This document shows positions 16,755 to 21,300 of a stretch of 25,599 bases of DNA, piece after piece. The stretch's first letter is position 1; every line of letters starts with the position of its first letter. The position numbers and the translations under genes were made by a program. The DNA is from a virus, in IMG/VR virus record IMGVR_UViG_3300031521_000330, positions 1-25,599 of that record; one strand, written 5' to 3'. Below the pieces are notes generated by a model. The model was not told the DNA's origin and searched no databases. It saw only the letters and a list, made by a program, of their open reading frames with translations.

Positions 16755-17192
16755 TTAAATAGTTTTACAAAATGGTTGTGCTAAACAAATAAATCTTTTA
16801 AAAGTAGTAGCAGCACCTTCATTAATATTAATTGCTCCTATATAATCAGGATTAGATTTATAAATTAATTCAAAGTCTTTTATAATTTTATCTATACAAT
16901 TTAATACTGAACATAAATCTTTTTCTTCTGGTAAGATTGGAGATAATGTACCTATTTGAATTACTCCTAGAAATGATTGTAAATCTTCTGCTATATCATC
17001 TTGATAAGACATAACTTCATCTAGTACCTCATCTATAAATCTATGTTGTACTAAATCTCTTTTAGTTACATTCCAATGTAATTCTTTTAATCTTGTTTTA
17101 ATTCCTTCTAATTTATTAATAACTTCCATAGCATAAGTATTGTTATTAATACTTTGTATAGACTGAATATCTGGCATATCTGAAAATAACAT
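16755..17192 (-). CDS. Dps/ferritin-like helical protein
   Basis: A 145-aa, almost all-helical protein has the motif RLKELHWNVTKRDLVQHRFI (residues 34-53), followed by DEVLDEVMSYQDDIAEDLQSFLG. The spacing LHW-x10-H-x3-D, with a downstream D-D-x-x-E, resembles the first helices of Dps/ferritin-like four-helix bundles, in which these residues bind iron (H39, H50, D54, D65/D66, E69 here). The second half is helical but less similar. The role in the phage is unknown: a virion component, a DNA-protecting protein, or a fold reused without iron binding. It is the first gene after the promoter at 17217-17247, with an expected leader of about 20 nt. Confidence 0.65.
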   Translation of the reverse strand: MLFSDMPDIQSIQSINNNTYAMEVINKLEGIKTRLKELHWNVTKRDLVQHRFIDEVLDEVMSYQDDIAEDLQSFLGVIQIGTLSPILPEEKDLCSVLNCIDKIIKDFELIYKSNPDYIGAININEGAATTFKRFICLAQPFCKTI

Positions 17193-17216
17193 ATTATATA
17201 TTTTTAATTATGGTTG

Positions 17217-17247
17217 CAAAGATATGTAAAATATATTTAATATCAAA
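17217..17247 (-). promoter_or_regulatory. Consensus Bacteroidota-type promoter
   Basis: On the minus strand TTTG (17247-17244), a 19-nt spacer and TATCTTTG (17224-17217) match the consensus TTTG-N19-21-TAnnTTTG at every defined position. It stands in the 70-base gap between the HExxH gene and the Dps-like gene. The downstream box is embedded in TTTACATATCTTTG, shared with the promoters at 18200 and 1831. Confidence 0.8.
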
Positions 17248-17262
17248 ATATATTAACATTAT

Positions 17263-17652
17263 TTAACCTATGTATTTTTTTAATTGCTTGTAACTTTTGG
17301 TAAATAAAAAACCAAACAAATAAGTATAAGCTTCATCTGAACTATCTATATTAAATTTAATTCCTAAATCATCAAGAATAAAAAATGTAGCATGTAATAA
17401 TTCATGATTTAAAATGCTTAATGTATCTATTTTATCCTTTTGTGCAGTTAATCTTATTATAGCAACTTTACCTTCACTACTAAATGTACAATCTCCAGAC
17501 CTATTCTTAAATTCTCCTAATAAAGATTTAAAACTTTCAAAAGAAATAAAATACTTTTTTACTTTAATATGTAATTCTTCAGTAGTTTGATCTATACTTA
17601 CTATTACATTGTAAGGATATAAATCTGGTTTTATATTACAATACTTATTCAT
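17263..17652 (-). CDS. HExxH metallopeptidase-like protein
   Basis: A 129-aa protein contains HELLH (residues 83-87), the zinc-binding and catalytic motif of gluzincin-type metallopeptidases, inside LNHELLHATFFILDDLG. SDEAYTYLFGF follows, with E107 a likely third zinc ligand. The N-terminal half is beta-rich (YNVIVSIDQTTEELHIKVKK). This HELLH...DEA layout is seen in small putative metallopeptidases of Bacteroidota phages. The substrate is unknown: processing of a virion protein, such as scaffold, or of a host protein are both possible. Its start overlaps the preceding 85-aa gene by 8 bases. Confidence 0.7.
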   Translation of the reverse strand: MNKYCNIKPDLYPYNVIVSIDQTTEELHIKVKKYFISFESFKSLLGEFKNRSGDCTFSSEGKVAIIRLTAQKDKIDTLSILNHELLHATFFILDDLGIKFNIDSSDEAYTYLFGFLFTKSYKQLKKYIG

Positions 17653-17902
17653 ATATTATTACTTTTATTAAATCTCCTTTAGAAGAGTAAAGTTTATTAT
17701 ACTGTATATTCATCTTATCAAGTGTACTATAAAAAGCCTCTTTAAGATTAAAAAGATCAGATTGAAACATCTGAATTATAATTGGTATGTATTCCTTTTG
17801 TATAGGAATATTAAATAACTCACAATTCTTTACAATATAATTAATTAAATCTTCTTGCTTTATTTCATTACTATTTATATTTCTTTTTATAATATCTAAC
17901 AT
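17645..17902 (-). CDS. Small helical protein, unknown
   Basis: An 85-aa, mostly helical protein (for example EDLINYIVKNCELFNIP and YIPIIIQMFQSDLF) has no recognised motif. It overlaps the HExxH gene by 8 bases, which suggests the two products are made together. It starts just past the terminator hairpin at 17920-17947, so its own promoter is not obvious, and read-through from upstream is likely. Confidence 0.6.
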   Translation of the reverse strand: MLDIIKRNINSNEIKQEDLINYIVKNCELFNIPIQKEYIPIIIQMFQSDLFNLKEAFYSTLDKMNIQYNKLYSSKGDLIKVIIYE

Positions 17903-17909
17903 AAAATTA

Positions 17910-17947
17910 ATTTAAAAATAAACCCTAACTATTTCTAATTAGGGTTT
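17910..17947 (-). terminator. Intrinsic terminator after the 24-aa gene
   Basis: On the minus strand a perfect 9-bp stem AAACCCTAA/TTAGGGTTT (17947-17939 with 17928-17920) with a 10-nt loop is followed by TATTTTTAAA. It lies 5 bases after the stop codon of the 24-aa gene. It probably ends most transcripts from the 18200 promoter and lowers expression of the next two genes. Confidence 0.75.
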
Positions 17948-17952
17948 GATAA

Positions 17953-18027
17953 TTACTTACCTTTCTTACCACCCTTTGTAGGTTTAACTACTGTAGTTGG
18001 CATTCCTTTTGGAGTTGTTTTAGCCAT
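17953..18027 (-). CDS. 24-aa highly basic peptide
   Basis: A 24-residue reading frame starts MAKTTPKG and ends GGKKGK, with nine Lys, and Gly, Pro and Thr making up most of the rest. It has a good start context, coding-like composition, and a perfect terminator hairpin 5 bases after its stop, which together argue that it is a real gene despite its size. It follows the 46-aa gene by 11 bases. The basic, flexible composition suggests binding to DNA, RNA or an acidic protein. The function is unknown. Confidence 0.6.
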   Translation of the reverse strand: MAKTTPKGMPTTVVKPTKGGKKGK

Positions 18028-18038
18028 TATATATAAAA

Positions 18039-18179
18039 TTAATTAATAAAAAAATCAGGTTTAATATTCAAATCTTTTTCTTTCTTAGTACCTAAGTATG
18101 AATCATTATGTACTATATGTATAACACTTATTTTATCTTTATCTTTAAATCCATAAATAACATAATCTTTTTCTTCCAT
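18039..18179 (-). CDS. 46-aa charged protein, unknown
   Basis: A 46-residue frame, MEEKDYVIYGFKDKDKISV then IHIVHNDSYLGTKKEKD and KPDFFIN, lies about 20 bases after a perfect consensus promoter (18200-18231). It reads as a short beta-rich, Lys/Asp-rich protein. With the 24-aa gene that follows it probably forms a two-gene unit closed by the terminator at 17910-17947. No family is recognised. Confidence 0.6.
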   Translation of the reverse strand: MEEKDYVIYGFKDKDKISVIHIVHNDSYLGTKKEKDLNIKPDFFIN

Positions 18180-18199
18180 ACCTTATTATTTTAATACTA

Positions 18200-18231
18200 C
18201 AAAGATATGTAATTAAAATATAATAAACAAA
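18200..18231 (-). promoter_or_regulatory. Consensus Bacteroidota-type promoter
   Basis: On the minus strand TTTG (18231-18228), a 20-nt spacer and TATCTTTG (18207-18200) match the consensus perfectly. The downstream box has the same TTACATATCTTTG context as the promoter at 17217. It would start transcription about 15 nt before the 46-aa gene. Confidence 0.8.
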
Positions 18232-18241
18232 TATTTTAACA

Positions 18242-18561
18242 TTATTTAATAAATTTATATTTACATTTAAAATTGTCTTTTATAGAAGACATATAATCTA
18301 ATTCCTTTTGGCTGATAGGAAACCATATATTACAATCTCTATTACTATATATTCTACATCTCTTATCACTTAGATTTACATGATTACAATAACAATCAAA
18401 ATATTTTTCCTTAGTAGTTACAATTATATCTACAACATTCTAAACAATCAATACATACTTCTTCTCTATACTTAAGTTTTCTTTCTGTTAATAAATCAAA
18501 CCAATATAAAGGATAAGGATTATATTTTTGTTTTATAATATATAATATTTTTTTTAAACAT
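18242..18561 (-). pseudogene. Cys-rich small gene split over three frames
   Basis: An ATG at 18561-18559 overlaps the stop of the preceding 48-aa gene region (TAAATG) but closes after 13 codons. Past a run of eight A (18555-18548) the +1 frame continues with coding-like sequence to a stop at 18413-18411, including YPLYWFDLLTERKLKYREE and CIDCLECCRYNCNY. A third frame then runs to the stop at 18244-18242, with YFDCYCNHVNLSDKRC and RDCNIWFPISQKELDYM, and has no ATG of its own. The cysteine spacing suggests one zinc-binding or disulphide-rich protein of about 100 residues broken by two frameshifts. It is a decayed gene, a homopolymer sequencing error plus one real shift, or a recoded gene. Two separate genes with rare start codons are a weaker alternative. 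Confidence 0.45.
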
Positions 18562-18708
18562 TTATAATTTAGAATTAAATTTTTCTATTTCTTCTATAAA
18601 ATTATCTGTTAAATCTTTAATAACTATTTTATAAGATTCTTCTTTAATACTCTTATTCTTTTTACTTTGATTTTTCAATACTCTAGTATTATACTTCTTT
18701 AATTGCAT
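18562..18708 (-). CDS. 48-aa basic helical protein, unknown
   Basis: A 48-residue frame begins MQLKKYNTRVLKNQSKKNK and continues with an amphipathic helix-like part (KEESYKIVIKDLTDNFIEEI). It starts 3 bases after the nuclease gene's stop and ends in TAA directly followed by ATG of the broken Cys-rich gene, so it looks like an operon member. No family is recognised. Confidence 0.55.
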   Translation of the reverse strand: MQLKKYNTRVLKNQSKKNKSIKEESYKIVIKDLTDNFIEEIEKFNSKL

Positions 18709-18711
18709 ATA

Positions 18712-19173
18712 TTAATTATTAAATTTAAATGCTTTTTTATATCTATACTTATTATTCCAAATATTCTTTATAGTAGTGTTAGAATAAGTTTCTTCATTGG
18801 TTAATCTTAAAATATTAAAACCTCTACTTCTCAACATATTTTCTCTAACTATATCTTTTTCTAGTTGTGTTTTAGTAAAATGATATAAACCATCAATCTC
18901 TACAATCAGATTATATTTAGGAATGTAAAAATCAACAATATAAAAAAATTTTTCTTTTTTTGTTTTATAATCTCTTATAGAAATTATTTGTTGAAATTTA
19001 AAATCAACTCCAACAGAAATTAAATAAGAAGCAAAGTATTTTTCTGAATTTGTAGTTTTATCTATTAAACTCTGTTTAAAATCTTCTGCTATTTCATTGG
19101 TAGATTTAAAAGCAAAACCTTTAAAACTTTTTATACTTAAATCTACTTTATTATTATTTTTCTTGCTTGACAT
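18712..19173 (-). CDS. DUF559/Vsr-like PD-(D/E)XK endonuclease
   Basis: A 153-aa protein has the DUF559 layout. A helical part contains NSEKYFASYLISVGVDF (residues 42-58). The nuclease core follows: YIVDFYIPKYNLIVEIDGLYH (D81, then E92-x-D94 and H98; read as VDFYIPKYNLIVEIDG plus LYH), then RENMLRSRGFNILRLTNEE (111-129). The D...ExD pattern is the active site of this branch of PD-(D/E)XK enzymes, related to very-short-patch-repair nucleases. Stand-alone copies in phages are often selfish homing enzymes. It lies 75 bases after the end of the structured-RNA candidate and may share its transcript by read-through. Its own promoter is not apparent. Function on DNA is likely; the target is unknown. 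Confidence 0.75.
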   Translation of the reverse strand: MSSKKNNNKVDLSIKSFKGFAFKSTNEIAEDFKQSLIDKTTNSEKYFASYLISVGVDFKFQQIISIRDYKTKKEKFFYIVDFYIPKYNLIVEIDGLYHFTKTQLEKDIVRENMLRSRGFNILRLTNEETYSNTTIKNIWNNKYRYKKAFKFNN

Positions 19174-19246
19174 AGTATTCTCATTCTCATTATATAATTA
19201 AATATATATTAAGTTAAATATTAAATTAATTATTATCTTAATTTAA

Positions 19247-19274
19247 GAGTAAAAGAAACCTACACCAGTAGGTT
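19247..19274 (-). terminator. Intrinsic terminator of the structured RNA
   Basis: On the minus strand AACCTAC-TGGT-GTAGGTT forms a perfect 7-bp stem with a 4-nt loop, followed by TCTTTTACT. It sits 83 bases before the nuclease gene and fits as the 3' end of the RNA starting near 19549. Confidence 0.65.
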
Positions 19275-19549
19275 ACTCAATTCCTCTGATCTAGCAGTTA
19301 TATTTCATATACGGATATTTTCCTTAAACTTATAATAACTAATTAGCCTAAACTATTCTACTCCCTAAGTGTTTCATAAGACCCGTTTATATATTATTGG
19401 TTCTCATTCTTGTTATCTCATGGGGACTTTACCTGTACCACTTTCACACTACTCCTGGTGTCCCAATCTTACTAATCCTTACTTAGGGCATATTGTTAAT
19501 ATTACTATTAACTCAACCTCCTTAAATGGTAGATATTTAATTTTTAGTG
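19247..19549 (-). ncRNA. Candidate ~300-nt structured RNA in the divergent spacer
   Basis: This stretch on the minus strand is richer in G+C than its surroundings, has no plausible gene, and lies between a perfect promoter (19553-19584) and a terminator hairpin (19257-19274). Visible pairings in the minus-strand RNA are: CCCTAAGT (19488-19481) with ACTTAGGG (19370-19363), an 8-bp stem closing a 110-nt domain. Inside it, GGGAC (19464-19460) pairs with GTCCC (19427-19423), extended by ACC with GGT. In a second domain CTA-x3-AGTTAT (19346-19335) pairs with ATAACT-x2-TAG (19301-19291) around a small GGA/TCC hairpin. I do not recognise it as tmRNA, RNase P RNA, 6S or a group I/II intron. It could also be a long regulatory leader of the downstream nuclease gene. 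Confidence 0.6.
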
Positions 19550-19552
19550 TTG

Positions 19553-19584
19553 CAAATTTAGGTAAAAAAAATAACATATGCAAA
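19553..19584 (-). promoter_or_regulatory. Consensus Bacteroidota-type promoter for the structured RNA
   Basis: On the minus strand TTTG (19584-19581), a 20-nt spacer and TAAATTTG (19560-19553) match the consensus at every defined position. A run of eight T lies in the spacer. Transcription would start near 19547-19550. It is the most upstream promoter of the whole leftward gene arm. Confidence 0.75.
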
Positions 19585-19912
19585 TGTAGTATTAAAATAA
19601 TATGTTAAATAAAGTTAAAGTTATATCATATAAATGAATACTACCCCCTCTCCCCCTCTTCTTTTTTTTATTTTTAAGTCAAACTATTGATAATTAGAAA
19701 TTTATAATATAAAAAATTTTTAAAAAATATTTTTTTTTGAGTTTATAAAAGATGGGTAAGTGTAAGATAAGCACCTAAAACCTCCCCCCTTTCTTGGCCA
19801 TTGGGGTATATCCCCATGGGTTGTTAATTATTTTAACACTTTTAAAAATGGTGATTTTTAATTTTAACACTTTTTTTAACACTTATTTATTCATTATTTA
19901 AATTTTATTATT
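19585..19912. other. Divergent spacer: polypyrimidine tract, GC hairpin, repeats
   Basis: There is no gene in these 328 bases. It holds a C/T-only-like tract (19642-19673, CCCCCTCTCCCCCTCTTC then T's) and a very A/T-rich segment with long A and T runs (19700-19738). A C-rich stretch (19782-19790) follows. At 19798-19819 is a GC-rich hairpin (CCAT-GGGG, loop TATAT, CCCC-ATGG, one bulged T), and then three short direct repeats. This mix of DNA-unwinding-type A/T sequence, strand asymmetry and repeats at a divergent transcription point could be a replication origin or the promoter region of the rightward arm. No TTTG/TAnnTTTG promoter is seen on the plus strand here. Confidence 0.5.
19831..19883 (+). 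repeat. Three direct repeats of TTTTAACACT
   Basis: Copies lie at 19831-19840, 19862-19871 and 19874-19883, 31 and 12 bases apart, ending 30 bases before the ATG of the 95-aa gene. They could be operator or iteron-type protein-binding sites. Such short A/T-rich repeats can also arise by chance in this sequence. Confidence 0.55.
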
Positions 19913-20200
19913 ATGGCAGGTTTAACATTTAACAGTACATTTACTGTAAAGGAGTTTAAAGAAAAGAACAGTATTGAAAATCTCAACATCATTGAAGTTC
20001 CTAAAAAGGATGGAAGTGGTAACTGTCTTATCATGATTAATGCTGATACAAACAAATCCATTGGATTAGTTAGCAATGTAAAACCATTCAGTGAAATTAC
20101 CAAACCAGTTATTTCCGATGTAACTGGGGAAGATGGTACAACATTTTTTATGCTGCACCAGTTAGGGGAATCTAAAGCTACTGTTATTGCAACATTGTAG
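19913..20200 (+). CDS. 95-aa probably abundant early protein, unknown
   Basis: A 95-aa protein of beta-rich appearance (LTFNSTFTVKEF, NLNIIEVPKKDGSGNCLIMI, NKSIGLVSNVKPFSEI, TTFFMLHQLGESKATVIATL) has no recognised family. Several signs suggest heavy expression. Its coding sequence is less A/T-rich than the surrounding early genes, it is the first gene of the rightward arm, it has a single-gene transcript closed by a strong terminator 16 bases after its stop, and it has tandem stops (TAG TAA). A small DNA- or host-protein-binding factor made in bulk early in infection would fit, but nothing in the sequence proves that. The ATG at 19913 follows an A/T-rich leader with no Shine-Dalgarno sequence. 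Confidence 0.75.
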   Translation: MAGLTFNSTFTVKEFKEKNSIENLNIIEVPKKDGSGNCLIMINADTNKSIGLVSNVKPFSEITKPVISDVTGEDGTTFFMLHQLGESKATVIATL

Positions 20201-20216
20201 TAACTATTGCTAGTGA

Positions 20217-20251
20217 AAGGAGGTGTGAGAAATCACACTCTCTTGTTTTTT
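20217..20251 (+). terminator. Strong intrinsic terminator after the 95-aa gene
   Basis: A 12-position stem (20217-20228 with 20233-20244; core GTGTGA/TCACAC, with two G-T pairs and one mismatch lower down) closes on a GAAA tetraloop and is followed by GTTTTTTAATTTT. It is the clearest terminator on the plus strand. Confidence 0.85.
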
Positions 20252-20630
20252 AATTTTAATACTATTTACTCTTAGAATAGAATATAATTACCTCTATATA
20301 GAGGATAAAATATAGATGATTATTGTGTTGATGATTCATAATATGTTTATTTTTGTTTACATTAAAACTCTAGGTACTATTAAAAATTATAGGTAAGAAG
20401 TATTAATTACTCACCTAGAGTTTTATCATTTTAACATTTAATTTGACTACATTTACAATTCAATATACTTACCTACATTAAAACTCTTAGTATTAACTTC
20501 ACATAATACTATGATAGAGTTTGATTAAGACTTAAAGTCTATTTATGTAAACCTCTATATAGAGATTAAAGTAAAAAGACTTTAAGTTTTATCCTAACAT
20601 AATGATAATAACAATTTAAAATATAATACA
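20252..20630. other. Gene-free segment with two palindromes and three long hairpins
   Basis: No gene is seen. Structures include a 14-bp perfect palindrome CCTCTATATAGAGG (20291-20304) and a 13-bp perfect stem TAAAACTCTAGGT (20363-20375) with 20413-20425 around a 37-nt loop. A 7+7-bp stem pairs 20481-20487/20489-20495 with 20516-20522/20504-20510. An 11-bp stem ACTTAAAGTCT (20530-20540) with 20577-20587 has a loop holding a second copy of the palindrome (CTCTATATAGAG, 20553-20564). The two halves look like diverged copies of one module, since both hairpin 5' arms start ACATTAAAACTC. They may be small RNAs, promoters or protein-binding sites. Confidence 0.6.
20345..20364 (+). repeat. 20-nt inverted repeat, left copy
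   Basis: GTTTATTTTTGTTTACATTA here is the exact reverse complement of 22679-22698, about 2.3 kb away. A shorter relative, GTTTATTTTTGTTTA, occurs around 2204-2218. The core also contains a TATTTTTG box like the downstream promoter element, so these may be related control sites. Low sequence complexity tempers this. Confidence 0.5.
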
Positions 20631-20909
20631 ATGGAAACAGTTATAAAGAAATATACTCTAAAGACTACAGATACTACAGATGTAATTAACTTCTTAAAAA
20701 TAGTAGAAGTAGTTAGAGGTAGAATTAATGATCTTAAAGAAAATAGTGATAAAATAACTTTAAATAGTTATATAAACTCTCAAGGTAATCAAGAATTTTA
20801 TGTTAGTTGTGACATTAAATATAATAAATTATTACTATCTATTTTAGATATTAATGATGTAATATGTAGTGTTGTATTAACAGATAAAATTACTGTAATA
20901 GAGTATTAA
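20631..20909 (+). CDS. 92-aa early protein, unknown
   Basis: A 92-aa, Lys/Asp/Ile/Val-rich protein is beta-strand rich in appearance (VIKKYTLKTTDTTDVINFL, NSYINSQGNQEFYVSCDIKY, DVICSVVLTDKITVIEY). No motif is recognised. It follows the hairpin-rich segment with an A/T-rich leader and is followed 47 bases later by the lipoprotein gene. The even, short beta pattern could be a small inhibitor or a beta-barrel, but no function can be assigned. Confidence 0.7.
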   Translation: METVIKKYTLKTTDTTDVINFLKIVEVVRGRINDLKENSDKITLNSYINSQGNQEFYVSCDIKYNKLLLSILDINDVICSVVLTDKITVIEY

Positions 20910-20956
20910 TAAATACTCATACAAAAGGAAATATTAACAATTTAATTTTACATCTT

Positions 20957-21091
20957 ATGAAAAAGTTTATCATTTTATTCTTTATTGTTTTATTATTTTC
21001 CTCTTGTGTTTATACTGAAATAAACTGTATGAGTAGATCTGGTTATAGACTAGAATATGCTGTATCTTTTAAACATAACAATTACAATTAA
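20957..21091 (+). CDS. 44-aa phage lipoprotein
   Basis: A 44-residue frame begins MKKFIILFFIVLLFSSC. The basic N-terminus, hydrophobic core and LFSSC lipobox (lipidated Cys17) are a textbook signal peptidase II substrate. The mature peptide is only 28 residues (VYTEINCMSRSG, then YRLEYAVSFKHNNYN) and contains one more Cys. Small phage lipoproteins made early often block superinfection or receptor use, as known for T5 Llp and streptococcal phage Ltp. A spanin (Rz1-like) role is less likely because the lysis genes lie on the other arm. It is followed by a long hairpin-rich segment. Confidence 0.65.
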   Translation: MKKFIILFFIVLLFSSCVYTEINCMSRSGYRLEYAVSFKHNNYN

Positions 21092-21130
21092 TTCTATTTA
21101 ACATAATAGAGTGATTGAGATTATGATATT

Positions 21131-21300
21131 ATACACCTTATTATATAGTTAACTTAAAGAGTTAAGTTATGTTGTCCTATATATAAGGTGTATTTAACTT
21201 CCATCCACGTGCTAAATGCATACATCATTTAGGGTAACACTATAAGAGGTGGAAGTTATTTACGCACTTTCTTTAGTATGTATTAGAAAGTAAGTGCGTA
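21131..21300 (+). ncRNA. Three back-to-back long hairpins, candidate structured RNA
   Basis: No gene is seen. Hairpin 1 (21131-21193) pairs ATACACCTTAT (21131-21141) with 21183-21193, then seven-base TATATAG-type pairing (21043-style gap is one bulged T at 21142), with an inner 6-bp hairpin TAACTT/AAGTTA. Hairpin 2 (21196-21257) has AACTTCCA with TGGAAGTT, and an inner CTAAATG (21212-21218) with CATTTAG (21226-21232). Hairpin 3 (21261-21300) pairs TACGCACTT with AAGTGCGTA, one mismatch and then four more pairs. The three are separated by only 2-3 bases. Long, nearly perfect, abutting stems are not expected by chance and point to an RNA or a DNA cruciform array. The strand is uncertain; the plus strand is assumed from the neighbours. 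Confidence 0.6.

Noticed and set aside
18559-18561. Use of an alternative genetic code (TAG or TGA read as sense), known in some crAss-like phages
   Set aside because: TAA, TGA and TAG all occur as plausible gene ends here (TAG at 20198-20200, TGA at 8116 and 3191), and the broken genes stop at ordinary TAA or TGA after frameshifts, not at a recoded stop in frame.
19369-19608. Plus-strand open frame of 79 codons in the divergent spacer
   Set aside because: It lies antisense to the structured-RNA candidate, has poor composition for a protein and no leader. Conserved-looking pairings and the promoter/terminator on the other strand explain the region better.
19567-19608. Terminator-like hairpin AACATAT/ATATGTT followed by eight T on the minus strand
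   Set aside because: No gene lies upstream on that strand, and the T-run falls in the spacer of a perfect promoter, so the promoter reading is preferred.
19894-20103. Minus-strand open frame opposite the 95-aa gene
   Set aside because: Antisense to a better-supported gene with a terminator; no start context.
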